Below the pieces are notes generated by a model, which worked only from the letters and a program-made list of their open reading frames with translations, had not been told where the DNA came from and did no database searches. From Apoderus coryli (lineage: Eukaryota; Arthropoda; Insecta; Coleoptera; Attelabidae), in the NCBI GenBank assembly GCA_911728435.2, contig OU452200.1, positions 32,193,715-32,257,714 on the forward strand: DNA of 64,000 nucleotides, in the 5' to 3' direction. This document shows positions 52,031 to 62,854 of this stretch, piece after piece. How positions within the stretch are numbered: position 1 is the stretch's first letter; every line of letters begins with the position of its first letter. The position numbers and the translations under genes are program-made.

Positions 52031-52425
52031 GTAGATATCTCTTTTATTTTTAAAAGTTAAATAACTTTTTCGTTAATTTAAAAAAAATATGCCAGAATGT
52101 ATAGTATACGAGTTTGAAAAGCAGCAAAAACTAGCTTTCAGACTATGTATACTTTACTTATGCCTAGCTCTTAAAGTTTTCGATTAATTAGCGTTTATAC
52201 ATAAATCGACATAATTTCAATGGTTTTAGTAGTAATGGGCTCTGAAATAGATTTTGTTACAACTTGTTTTATAGAACTGTCATTATTTTTAAATATAAGC
52301 AAACTATTATACATAGTATAAGCTAGTTTCATCAGATTTTAAAATTCGTAATACTATAGACAGTGCTCCATTAAAATAATATTGTTTGGCATTTCTATAA
52401 GTTAACGAAAATAATTAGGATTTAA
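52031..52425. other. No gene recognised
   Basis: AT-rich; nothing supportable. Confidence 0.4.
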
Positions 52426-52444
52426 AGGTGGACTTCCCCCCGAG

Positions 52445-52498
52445 CGACTGTATCTGGCGATAGTGGCTCCGCGCCTATCGCTCAGCGATCGTCGCTAT
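52445..52498. repeat. GCGA-rich subterminal repeats, left end of the Harbinger-like element
   Basis: GAGCGACTG, GGCGATAG, TATCGCTCAGCGATCGTCGC: closely spaced copies and inversions of the same word, mirrored at 54985-55128 on the right side. Probable transposase-binding region. Confidence 0.6.
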
Positions 52499-53037
52499 GG
52501 GTATGTTTTCCTCCCAGCGTTTGCTACGATTACATTTCCCGCGTGTATCGGTAATTTTATTTCTGTTGTTCGTTCGTCCTGTGGCTGTGTAGTAGATTTC
52601 ACAAATTTTTGGGATGAGTTTAACGTGCAAACTAGGGTAATATCCTCGGTTTTGGCCATTTTAAGCAAAATGCATACTTAATAGACTCTGTTTCATTTTT
52701 AGTATTAGACGTATAATTATTTGTGTGAATGAGTGTGATGGCTATATACTGTAAAATCTGAATTGTTTATGATAGAAAAAGATAAACATAGTCACTTATT
52801 TTTAAATATACATCATATGCACAAACCACACGTTCTGCCTGTTTTGGTCACTAGGTCTGTAGTTGTGGCCATGTCAGGGTCTGGTTTTGGCCATTGATTG
52901 GATGAATCTTCATTTAAATGCAAAAGAAAACAAAATTATATATTTCTTATTACTTTGGTGTAATATTAAAACCTAATAACATTTTCTAAATTTTTTTCAA
53001 ATAATAAAATAATAAAAATTATATTTAAAAGTTGAAA

Positions 53038-54131
53038 TTATTTGTAATTTTCCATTTCAGGCACACTAAAAATTCCTCTATTATTCTTCTTCTTTGGTTC
53101 TGATATATATTCCATTAGTTCCTGTGGGGAATATGATAAAATATCGGCTTTGACTGGCCATTTCCAGTCTGGTCCGCTGCTAGTCATTGTCGATATTACT
53201 ATTGAATATTTTTCTGTTCTTAGAATTTTACCAGGATAACACAAGTCGTCATAATTTACAATTACAAATTTGTCTTCACCCAAATTAACTTTACTCTCTT
53301 GATTTTTATCATTGTCTGACGCAGTATCTGTGTCATTGTGGTTTTCAGGGAGTTTATTCTCAAGATCTCTCAATTCTTCGGTAGGATCTCGATTCTCATC
53401 GCCGTAGATATAGTGTGAAGTAATAGTTAGTAATAGTGTTAATGGAGGCGCAAACTCTCCCTTTGCGTTGACTGTAACTAAGTTAGTAATATTCTCCTTA
53501 TCACTGTTGGACGATGTGCAATACACAGGCTTACCCTTTTCAGCTATAACGCAACCACCAGCAGGATTTGTATAAAAGGCAGATTCGTCCATGTTCCAGC
53601 ATCTGGAAGGGTCATTTAAAATTTCTACATCATCCCCTAGTAGCTCTAAAGTGCGCCTATACCAAGCCCTTATTTTTTCTCCGTAACAAGGGCCTTTGCC
53701 TTATTAATATATTCGGATTGTTTAGATGAAAGTTCCGTGTGTCTCTTCATGAACTTAGAATACCACGTTTTACCAGGCAACTTATCTACGTACGGTTCCT
53801 TCTCACCAAGTTCATTGTAAATTTCTGCAGATAGTTTTTGCACAGAGAAGAGTAATCCATCTTTATTGATTGGAAAACCAGCTCGAGCACATTCTTTTAA
53901 CCAATTACACAGTGTGTCTTCTAGATTTTTTCCTAGAACACAATCAGGACCTCGTTTGCCAATAGTTTCTGGCGCACGACCTGCAATTTTGTGTCTCAGT
54001 GTTGTCCTTGGAATATTAAAACTTTTGCTCGCTGTGGCGACTGGAATTCCATTTCGTATGGCAGATAATGCGTTGCTTAGCTGTTCCTCATTATACCGAT
54101 TTTCCATTATATTCTGAAAAATAATATACAC
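53038..54131 (-). pseudogene. pogo/Tigger-like transposase, frameshifted and internally deleted
   Basis: First frame (54131-53670): residues about 12-50 are a psq-type helix-turn-helix (YNEEQLSNALSAIRNGIPV, ATASKSFNIPRTTLRHKI), followed by a CENP-B-type second DNA-binding region (FPINKDGLLFSVQKLSAEI, LPGKTWYSKFMKRHTELS). A one-base loss in an A-run near 53672 shifts the frame; IRAWYRRTLELL then leads into NMDESAFYTNPAGGCVI (first catalytic D) and NLVTVNAKGEFAPPL. The rest of the DDE core is missing: the text jumps to TSHYIYGDENRDPTEEL and a C-terminal tail (VIVNYDDLCYPGKIL, WKWPVKADILSY). An AG acceptor-like site (TTTTTCAG) lies directly before the region of the ATG at 54108, so the gene may have had a leader intron. 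Dead as a transposase. Confidence 0.75.
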
Positions 54132-54149
54132 TTACATTGTAACCAAAAG

Positions 54150-54275
54150 CAAAATTTGATGAAACAGTTTTGGCCACTGCTGGTCAAAACTGTTTTTTTT
54201 TTTAATTATTTTTGGCCACTGCTTTGACCAAAACTAGAATTCTATGATTACAGATATACTAGTTTTGGCCACTAT
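54150..54275. promoter_or_regulatory. Cluster of TTTTGGCCA motifs upstream of the pogo-like gene
   Basis: Three copies of TTTTGGCCACT with inverted GACCAAAAC/GTCAAAAC words between them (54165-54265), about 40-150 bases upstream of the coding region. They match the words just inside the element's ends. Likely transposase-binding sites; inference. Confidence 0.45.
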
Positions 54276-54795
54276 TTAATTTTAAAGAAAAGCGTAGTTT
54301 AACATTATTTCTATAAACAAAATTTACCTAAATTATATGTTGGATATTACGTAACAATGAAAAATCAATAATATTGATATAACGCGAATAATTGATAAAA
54401 TAAATGTTAATACTTACCATAGCTCTGTAACGCGTTCCTAATAAGAATATGATTGTTGCTCTCACATACTCGACGTGCTGTGCAATACTAGTGTTTAATG
54501 ACCTTGAAGTAAAAGAGTCAACCCCGAAACAAAACACATAATATACTATATTAGATGAGGGTTCATTTTCAACCAATGTTGCCGTCGGTTGTAAGATTGT
54601 TTTGTTATTTTTAAAGATTATAAAATAAAGTGGCCAATATCGGGGAGGTGGCCAAAACAGCCGCCATTACCCTAGTTGTGGCCTAAATGCTGTACGAAGA
54701 GGCAAATGTGTATCGCACAACGAAATGGAGTCCATCCGATGTACATCACAAGACGGGAGGAGAGTTTTTCACAAAATTAATAGAAACCCGACGAT

Positions 54796-54930
54796 AGAAA
54801 ATTCCGCAAATTTTTTAGATTGAATCCACATCAATTTAATTACGTGTTAAATTTAATCAAGGATAATATCAAATGTAATTCTTCCAATAGAGTTTGGTAT
54901 CCAATAACTGCTGAGGAAAAACTACATTAA
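54796..54930 (+). pseudogene. Harbinger transposase N-terminal fragment
   Basis: Open frame RKFRKFFRLNPHQFNYVLNL then IKDNIKCNSSNRVWYPITAE and EKLH-stop. This is the usual block before the DDE domain of PIF/Harbinger transposases (FYKYFRM-F-LL ... R-I-PEERL). A frame break lies just upstream (GGEFFTKLIETRR). Supports the assignment of the outer element. Confidence 0.6.
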
Positions 54931-55146
54931 AAACCAAACGAAACTAACGAATAGTCGCTGGCCGCAGCGAATATATTTGCTTTGAGAGCAGGCGGCTTGC
55001 TAGGCCGAGCGACTATCGCTGGCGGATGTCGCTTGGAGGACAGTGCTTCCATAAAACAACAACGGTAGCAGTATCATAGCGACCGGCGCCAGCGACGATC
55101 GCCGAACGATCGTCGCAACAGTCGCCCGGAAGGAAGTCCACCTTAA

Positions 55147-55986
55147 GATCTGGATTCTAACCTAAGATGTGACCACAAGATCAAGTGCCTAGAGGTATTG
55201 TTCAGGCATAACCAGAAATATAGAGGAGGGAGAATGAGGTTCGCCGAGTGCGGATACAATTCTCGACGGATGAAACGGGCGCCGGCATGTGCCAACTGTG
55301 GGAAAACCAATCTGGTGGTTAACTACGATTCGTCTATTAAAGCGGAAATTTTAAATTCAGACCAATGGCCACCAGGTGTTCTATTTCAAATAGCGATGTT
55401 TCATCCAGTTTCGTGTAGAATCGGCAATACTCCATGACCATTGCCAAATTTGGGTAGTTTATACGATAATTAATAAAAAAAGGAAAGTTACGGAATACTC
55501 GTTGAATTCTTTCTGAGACAACCTATCCAACCTACAACAGCCCCAACTAATAGTCTCCATATATACAAAGATTACATATATGATATGGAGAGCTAAAAAT
55601 TGAAGTATATTACCTTATATTAAAAATTAAAAAGTAGTGTTAATATTTGGTAGGAATCTCCCGAGAATATATTACTGATATACTTAAAGCATCGCAATTT
55701 ACTGAAGTTATTAACATATTTACAGAATTTAAGAGAAAAATAAAATATTCTTTCCTTACTCTTGTCTTAAAGTTTGTTATTTCAAAGTATCAGGTGGAGA
55801 CTTCTGCGCAAACTTCGTACTCGTTCATACTCATCAGGTAGCCACACCGCTAGATATTTTGCTTTTAGAAAACTTTTAAATTAGAATAATCATTTTGCAA
55901 AAAATTCACAGAAAAAAACTACTAATACTCGAGACAAAACGAGAGTTAGTCTCGTCACATCTCGATCCTTGTCTCGTCTCGTGGCA
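55147..55986. other. No confident gene; 79-codon ORF of unknown nature
   Basis: An open frame at 55198-55437 (plus) is unusually GC-rich for the area and contains CGYNSRR and CANCGKTNLVV, a pair of Cys that could be half of a zinc-binding site; I do not recognise it. It starts just outside the Harbinger-like element. The rest is AT-rich. Confidence 0.25.
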
Positions 55987-56178
55987 ACTCCAAAAATGGA
56001 TTTATGGAAAGACATTACAGATGATGAAGATTTCTTAGAATTAATAAATAATGTTGTTCATCCTCGGGCCCCACAAATATATAGAAATAGGCCAAATCAT
56101 TTCAACGTTTGGAATGATCGAGAATTTAAAGCCCGGTTTCGATTAGAAAATCGAGTGGGCATGATTATGTGGAGTTAA
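55987..56178 (+). pseudogene. Harbinger transposase N-terminus (second, separate piece)
   Basis: MDLWKDITDDEDFLELINNV, VHPRAPQIYRNRPNHFNVW, NDREFKARFRLENRVG: the pattern of the extreme N-terminus of PIF/Harbinger transposases (acidic leader, then R-Y-R-R-F and EF--RFRL). It stops after 60 codons. No ends were found. It is not obviously the missing part of the outer element at 52.4-55.1 kb, because it lies outside its TAA-flanked end. Confidence 0.5.
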
Positions 56179-57220
56179 TATCAGAAAAAATAACATATTC
56201 TACAGACAGATTAACCCTGAATTATGTTGTTCGTTAACCTAGGATTCAAGACCACCCCATGGAGTTACAGTTAAGTTACAAAACAGCTGACTTAATTTTA
56301 TTTCAAAAGCACCGTTCCATTCTACCCCACCCAGTATAAAACAAATTTCCATAATATTTGACACTAAAATAAAAACAACGTTTTTAGCCGGGTGTTACGT
56401 CACAAGTGCTCAAACTGCAAAGTGAGAACTTAGGTGAGTCTTAAACAATGTAAGCCGTAATAACGATTATGAAACCAAATCTCTCGATGAAAGATAATCT
56501 CGGACAAGCGCATGAAGCAGGGAGCTCAAAGATTCAGCAGTTTGATGAACAAAAAGTTTAAGAAGTGTTAAAATATCCATGAAAAGAGTGACGCACGGGT
56601 AGTAAAATATAAACCCCCTTGAACTTGAGGAACAGTATGTGAATGTAACACATCAAATTTCATACGACTGTCTCTTGTTGACAAATTCTAAATATGACCT
56701 ACATTGAATAATAAAACAAACATAGCCACAAGAACAACGTTGCCTACCACTGCTAACTAATATATTTATTAACTTCTGACCCACGTCAAAATAATATGTT
56801 CCGGCTATGTCTATATAGGAGTGTACGGTATTAGAGAAAGGATTATTAAGAGAATATATAATATTCACATAATTAATGAGTAAAATACCAATTTTTCAAA
56901 TTACCAATATTAAAATATCATCTTCCTCGACATAGGAACTATCCGTTAATATTTTCTAGTAAAAAAAATAAAATGTTGAGGTCGTATGTAAATTGAAGGC
57001 GTTAAAAGAATTTAAATAATATTGTTTACTTTGACGTAAGTAATTATAATATTAGTTTACTTTTGGATGGATAGTTTATTTACAATAGTAAAGTCTGTTA
57101 TTTTACCTACTGAAAGGTCAATTTTACCCACTAAAGTCAAATGCCCGGCGCTGCAAAAATTTATCCAACTATGTTGCGAGCGTATAAATAATATATCACT
57201 GTGATACAGAAAAATGAAAT
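56179..57220. other. No gene recognised
   Basis: AT-rich spacer; no ORF or clear repeat noticed. Confidence 0.4.
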
Positions 57221-57300
57221 CCGTGACACATGTGGGATTTGAACCCACATCTCCCGGTTTCAGATCAGGTGTTTTACCAAATAAACTACCGTAGCACATG
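57221..57300 (-). mobile_element. tRNA-derived SINE-like sequence 1
   Basis: Minus strand: GGTAGTTTATTTGGTAAAAC (D-arm and A box), CCTGATCTGAAACCGGG (anticodon arm with a mismatch and no U33), TGTGGGTTCAAATCCCACA (perfect 6-bp T stem and B box). The acceptor arms pair poorly (GTGCTAC against GTGTCAC). Close to a tRNA but with key defects; its neighbour at 57518 shares most of it, which favours a SINE family. Confidence 0.55.
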
Positions 57301-57517
57301 GAAATTTCTTAAATATTACTGCATGCGTTTCGACCATTAACTCAAAGACACCAGAGAGTACACACTGTCACAATGCAATGTTATTTCTCTTTGCAAACCG
57401 TAAATACATCATATAAACGAAAGAAAGATATTCCACTAAGTTGAGAGCCTATGGTATATCACTGATATACAGAAAAATTAAATAAAATAACATTTACGAA
57501 TTAAAAAAATCCATAAA

Positions 57518-57597
57518 CCAAGTTGGATTTGAACCCACATCTCCCATTGCCGGTCAGATATTTTACCAATTAAACTACCGTGGCACACATTTGGAAC
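57518..57597 (-). mobile_element. tRNA-derived SINE-like sequence 2
   Basis: Minus strand: TGCCACGGTAGTTTAATTGG, TAAAATATCTGACCGGCAAT, GGGAGATGTGGGTTCAAATC. Same layout and same 3' half as the copy at 57221. T stem imperfect (GTGGG against CCAAC). Both copies are followed on the minus strand by similar AT-rich tails (ATTTTTCTGTATATCAGTGA near 57460 and TTTTTCTGTATCACAGTGAT near 57205), so the repeated unit is longer than the tRNA part. Confidence 0.55.
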
Positions 57598-60500
57598 TTC
57601 TTTAATTCGCACCTGCTGCCGTGCTTCCTATGTGCTGTCTCGATCTTTAATTAAAATATATTTACTTATATATTATCCAAAAACTGATGTCCTTTAACCT
57701 TTAGAACAACTCAGAGTTAAGCTAAAGGTTGATCGGTTTCTTGAACCACTTCGATGATCTAAAGACTACACGGCTAGTTTTACAGAAAATCTGGTTAGTC
57801 AGACTCCTGGAATTCTAACGGATTTGCTATTATAATTTAAATCAATAAACATACAAGTATATCTTGACCGTTCATTGTCAATGTAAATACTAGATGAATA
57901 ACACGCGTATAGATCTAGTTTAACAATATTCTAATATAAACAAAATTAGCATAAAGAACGGATATGTTTACTTCTCTATAAAAAAAAGTTATAAAAATAC
58001 TTACCAAGGTCTTTTCACGGGTGTGGTAGTACCTTTACTAAATAATAAGTAGATAGAAATAACGTTCTACCAATTCAGTTGTTTATTTTCTCGAAGCGTT
58101 TTGTTGAAACCGTATTACGTTATTACGAACACTTTTTGTTTTACAGTGTGGAACATAGAAATTGCACCTAACGGTCAACAAAATACATCATGGTGTAATA
58201 GAATTCAAGAATCGAAAATTCTTCATTGATTTTTTAAGTAGAATCCACATCAACTGGTACATTTTTGTAATTAATAATAATGTAATATCTACAAACTAGA
58301 CAACGGTCTCATATTCAGTGGGAGATTATCTGAATCTTAGTTCGTAGATTAGTATAAACAATCTTTATAATTTCAAACTTGTCTCTTATGTGATTTTTTT
58401 CTCGAATTATATATCTTTTTTGAAATTTTGACAAACTTTTGGTTCTCGCTTTTCCAGGCGTAATGAATCAGAAATTTTAAAAATAGTTGACTTGTTCAAA
58501 TACAGCTGTAGGTAGGTTAAAAATGAGTGGGTCCGCTTCACCCAGCAGCTCAATCTTCAATGAAGTCGATTATTTTCCTTGTGGCATTTTTGTGGCTTAT
58601 AGAAAAATCATCTCAGACAATTTCTCTTAAAAAAAAGTCGATTACTTTGCTGGATGAGCTTTCTCTTAGGCCTACTTCAGCCAATGTTGCGATTTTAGTT
58701 CTTGATACAGCTGGGCAAGAACATTATACCTACATGTTCCGCCATCTCATCATCCTGCAGGCACAATTGGCATTCGGAATTCTCCAAAAGGCCCGGCCTT
58801 GAGAAACGATGATTCAAACGAAAGTGACAAGTCTATAATCCCACCAGGCTGCGTAGATGAGATCTACTCTTGATTTCGATGATGACCACGCAGGTCATAC
58901 ATTATGTATGTATTTATGTTATTTTTGGGACAATTATAAATAGCGGAATGCTAAGAAGCCATTTCACCCACTTATTTTCCACTCATAGATATTGTAAGAG
59001 GAAAGTACAAATTTGGTACCTGCCTATTATTGAGTGTTATTTACGTTTAATAAACACATACCGTTTACGACATGTCTGTGCGACGTGAATAATTTAAGCG
59101 GACATTTTGTCAATTTTCTTGGCGATATGGAACAAAAGTACATTTTTTATATAGTAGGTATGGGCTAAGATTGAAGAATGTATGCAGTAGTTTAACAAAA
59201 TCGCTTCACAAAATTTTTTTACTGCAATAAATGTCCATGCCACTCGCATCTGAGACTCCGAGGTAAGAAAATATGCGAAGAGCAGGCCGATTCAGCATTT
59301 TCGAACAAAAACGTAAGTTTCACATAGCTAACTCATCTTTATTAGTAAGCTTTTGCAGGTCCATGTTCATATAAAATTTTCTCCTTAAAATTTTTCTAGC
59401 CACTGTTAAAGTGCTGCTACAAACAACTTACTCACCCGGTATATCTGAAATTAACTAATTATATTTATTAATAACAGAAAATGTTGTTTCTGCGAATTGA
59501 GAAAATACTAATTTTTATTTTCTTATAATAAACAAAAAAAAAAAGCTTTAACCACTACCTAATGTGACTTGCAACTCCAAAATTTTAAACAGAAAATAGT
59601 GACTCATATTATAATTTTAAAAGTATTTGAATAGTATATTATTCTAGGGTTTAATTTTTTTAAAATTTATTATTAAAAATACATCTTTTCACTAATTTAG
59701 CTGCAGCATAATTAATAGGTATGTGGATATAGGCATTTATCACAGGTGTATGCGAAATTGCATGAAATAGTGTCAATTCAAAATAAAAAAAGGCATATTG
59801 AGAAACCTAACATATAAACAAATGTGGCTATTTTGGTTCATTTACAATATATCCTACTCTCTGTAAAAGAAAATTGTCTGTTGTTGCACTATTCACAGAA
59901 TACTTAGAAAATATAAATTTTAAATGATCCGCGTTTGGGATATTATCAGTAGGCGAATCAAAAACGTCCTGATTTTCTTTAGAATATCTGTTTCCGGCGA
60001 ATATTATTTCTATCTGAATAGCGTCGTCAGCCGGTATTGGTCAGATAACAACTAACACATATTCCGAGAAGTGCATACCCATCATCAAGAAAAGCTTAAT
60101 GTTTCGGCAGGAATTTCCGAAGATGTTATTTTATGTATGGCCTTTCTTTTTAACTGGAAATCTAAATAATGTAATGTGTTAGGATTTGTTATAAACCACG
60201 GTTAATCCAGTGGTGAGGGCCATAGTAAATAAATCAGAATTAATAAATTGATATGATAAACAATAAATCTTAAATTAAACAATAATAGAAAATAAAATAC
60301 AAAATCCATAGAGCCTATTTTGCATGCGCTAAAATATCAAATTCCCAAACATAACAGAAAAATAAATAAAGAAATTTTATTATTATTATTATTAAAAGTA
60401 GTGAAAGCATTTAGGATATAGGACAATAAATAAGTTAAAGCAGGAAATAATAAAAGACAAGTAAATAAAAACAACAACATTTTATTTTGTTTAAATCCAA

Positions 60501-61794
60501 GTATATTTTGTGGCGCATAAAAGTGATCATTTTATAATGTATCTGGTTGTTCGTAAATAAATGAAATATTGGACTAAAAACTGTTTAAATAAAAATATAT
60601 ATATATATTAAAATTAAGGTCCCACCCTAGCAACCAAAAATATTTCCGGGAATTTTTTTACGGTGCGGCAATATGTAAGTGGAAATTTCTTGACTTGAGG
60701 CAGAACCGTTTAAAATCATCAACATATGTCAGAAACGACAATACCTTGACAAATTAATGCAAAATGTCAGGGTGGATTTATACTTTTATTCCAAATTTTG
60801 GTGTGTAATTTGCTTACCGAATACCACACGGCATAAATTATTCCTGGAAATTTTTGAAGCTCTCGTGAAATTATACAAGTGAAAATATCTAAAAATGATT
60901 ATGAAATAATTATTATTTTAATGTATTTTCTATTTTAATCGAATATTGTAAAATGTATATTTTGAGATATTTATTATAAGGGTAAGTATTAATTTTAACA
61001 ATCATGTAGATGTCATTTAACCTTTTATTTTTAATTGTTATATATTAACAATAACAATATTAGCCTATATATTTTACACCTAAATTAAATGTTATGGTAG
61101 TGGATCTAAAGTTTAAACAACTATCACTTTATAATTTACCACAACATATAAGTATACTTTATATGTAGTAACAAAATGGGTGTTACATAATTTCAAAATA
61201 CATACTGTGTATCAAAAGCTATTATTAGTAGTTTTAGTCGGTTATTGCCATATTACACAGGGTTATAATACAATTATTATTATCTAACTAAGTAATCTTG
61301 TAAAACGATTTTATATTATGTATTGCATAAATTCAGGGACAGATTGTTCTTCTCTATAATCTTAACTTAGAGCAAGAATCATAAATAATGTCGTCATCAT
61401 TTTCTTTTATTTTCAACATTTTGATTGGTGATTATTATTATTATCGCCAAATGCTCAGTATTTTGTAATACATTTAAAATATTTCTATGATATACCGCTA
61501 AATCTAAATCTATCTGAATTTGTTTAGACGGTCCTTTAAAAATTGTAGACTTACTGCGATTGTATAGTATTTGCAATACTAGTTGAAAATTAAGCTTTTA
61601 CCAGGTGCTGATCAATATAATATATAATATCATGTTGTTATTGAGCATTTACTTGATGAGCATGCCTATATATTTGCAAAACACCGAAAGCCGAAAGATT
61701 GTTGAAAGAGAATAAGAAAAATCCAACCAGTCAGATATATCTTTGATGAAGCGGTTGTTTAATCACAATGAATATTTTAAACGGCAGCATTATT
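57598..61794. other. No confident gene; AT-rich spacer
   Basis: No ORF I can support. The ORF at 58527-58802 was considered and rejected. At 58200-58262 there is weak similarity to the Harbinger block at 54790-54840 (AGAATCCACATCAA). Simple (AT)n lies near 60590-60607 and short (TTA)n near 60377-60392 and 61430-61445. Confidence 0.35.
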
Positions 61795-62160
61795 TTATAA
61801 ATTTCGCTTTAAACTCTTGGGATGGGGCTCACAAACAAAACATGGATTAAATAACTAAATGTCATTTAATGTCAAAAGTCATGTTTCCAATTTACAACAA
61901 CGTTTCGGCAACGTAAAACTTTTGCCTCCTTCAGGTTATAATACAAAATTGTGCAAAAAGATCCAAGCTATTTTCATTAACCATTCATTTGACGAATGAA
62001 CGTTTAGCCGATTTTGTATTATAACCTGAGGAAGGCAACAGTTTAGGATGCCGAAACGTTGTTTAAATTGAAAAATCATTTTTGACATTAAGTAACATTT
62101 AGTTATTTAATCCATATTTTCTTTGTAACCCCATCCCAAGAGCTTAAAGCGAAATTTGAA
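61795..62160. mobile_element. Foldback element, imperfect arms of about 150 bp
   Basis: ATTTCGCTTTAAACTCTTGG (61800) matches the inverse of the right end (CCAAGAGCTTAAAGCGAAAT, ending 62155). Arms continue inward through GATTAAATAACTAAATGTCA and its partner TAACATTTAGTTATTTAATC, then CAACGTTTCGGCAACG and its partner CCGAAACGTTG, to a centre near 61978. No coding capacity. Shares the CCTGARGAWGRCA...CGAAACGTTG block with the palindrome at 27.5 kb. Confidence 0.7.
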
Positions 62161-62639
62161 AAAATAAGGTTCAAGAAAAATAGAGAAAATAAATTATTTT
62201 ATTATTATTATTAGCTCTTGGATTGTGGTAATTGACGACAGATATATTTATTTGAAATGTCGCAGTTAAACGATTATTTTTAGCAATATATGATAACTAT
62301 TTTCTATTTTGTTTTTATAAATTAATTTTTTTATCTGTTGCAATATGGCGTTTTGGGACCATTCAAACAACAGATAAACGATGATGACAATTATAATACG
62401 ATCGAGAATGATAATTTAAACTTAAAACTAAAGAGTTACGTGTGCAGTGCCAACGAACAATTTTAAAAATCGAACATGAACAAGAACCTGATTTATTGGT
62501 ATATCATCTGTAAAAGAATTAACAAGCTTATTAAATTATTAGTGTCAACAATAATTTATCGAATGACTAGGTGGGAAGGAAATATAATTGACAATAGTGT
62601 AAAAGAAAACGTATTGGATACAAATTTAAACAAATTGAT
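62161..62639. other. No gene recognised
   Basis: AT-rich. The open frame from 62476 leads into the fragment at 62640 only after a frame change and has no recognisable content of its own. Confidence 0.35.
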
Positions 62640-62854
62640 GACGAAGGTAGGGAGTTTATTAGCAAAGTTGTGTATAGTTTTTATAAACAAAATAAGGTGC
62701 CTACTTTAGATATGGTTCGAGAAAAACTTAAAAACTGCAGACAATATAATAATTGCAATTGCTTGGCCACAATGCGGGAAATACTAATAGACTGTGGATT
62801 TAAACATAAAAATATTGAAAATATTATATTACAGCAAAATAAAGAAGTAAAATA
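62640..62854 (+). pseudogene. Fragment resembling the N-terminal region of insect DDE-type transposon proteins
   Basis: Open frame DEGREFISKVVYSFYKQNKV, PTLDMVREKLKN and, further on, ATMREILIDCGFKHKNIENI, ending at 62854. The layout (helical R-x-I-x-V-Y ... PT-D-V-E-L ... L-R-L---GF-YK) resembles the N-terminal HTH region of a widespread family of insect DDE_3-type transposon or transposon-derived genes. No catalytic part follows. Low confidence; it could also be an exon of a host gene. Confidence 0.3.

Larger units (their letters stand above)
52628..54678 (-). mobile_element. pogo/Tigger-like transposon nested in the Harbinger-like element
   Basis: Ends CAAACTAGGGTAAT (left) and ATTACCCTAGTTG (right) are inverted, and GTTTTGGCCA follows a few bases inside each end. 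About 2.05 kb, encoding a psq-type HTH plus DDE transposase on the minus strand. The word TTTTGGCCA or a one-base variant recurs near 52653, 52838, 52890, 54165, 54208, 54261, 54630 and 54648 in both orientations. Exact ends are uncertain by 1-3 bases. Confidence 0.7.
52426..55143. mobile_element. PIF/Harbinger-like element with a nested pogo-like insertion
   Basis: Left end AGGTGGACTTCC (52426-52437) and right end GGAAGTCCACCT (55132-55143) are exact inverted repeats flanked by TAA on both sides (52423-52425 and 55144-55146). A 3-bp TWA duplication is the mark of PIF/Harbinger. Both ends are followed inward by GC-rich words built on GCGAC/GCGATCG (52445-52498; 54985-55128), unlike the AT-rich surroundings. 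The right part encodes a Harbinger transposase piece (54796-54930). About 2.05 kb of the interior is a second transposon. Confidence 0.75.

Noticed and set aside
53038..54131. Domesticated psq-domain host gene
   Set aside because: Inverted ends, missing catalytic core and a frameshift point to a dead transposon; no sign of a conserved host exon structure.
55198..55437. Small zinc-finger protein gene
   Set aside because: Two CxxC-like Cys only; no codon or homology support and no neighbouring exon found. Left as an unknown ORF.
57221..57300. A functional tRNA gene on the minus strand
   Set aside because: The T arm is perfect, but U33 is missing, the anticodon stem is mismatched and the acceptor stem pairs poorly; a similar defective unit lies 300 bp away.
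58527..58802. ORF with LDTAGQEHYTYMF, resembling the G3 region of a Ras-like GTPase
   Set aside because: Only this short word matches; no P-loop, switch I or other G motifs are present in any frame nearby. Too little to call a gene or pseudogene.
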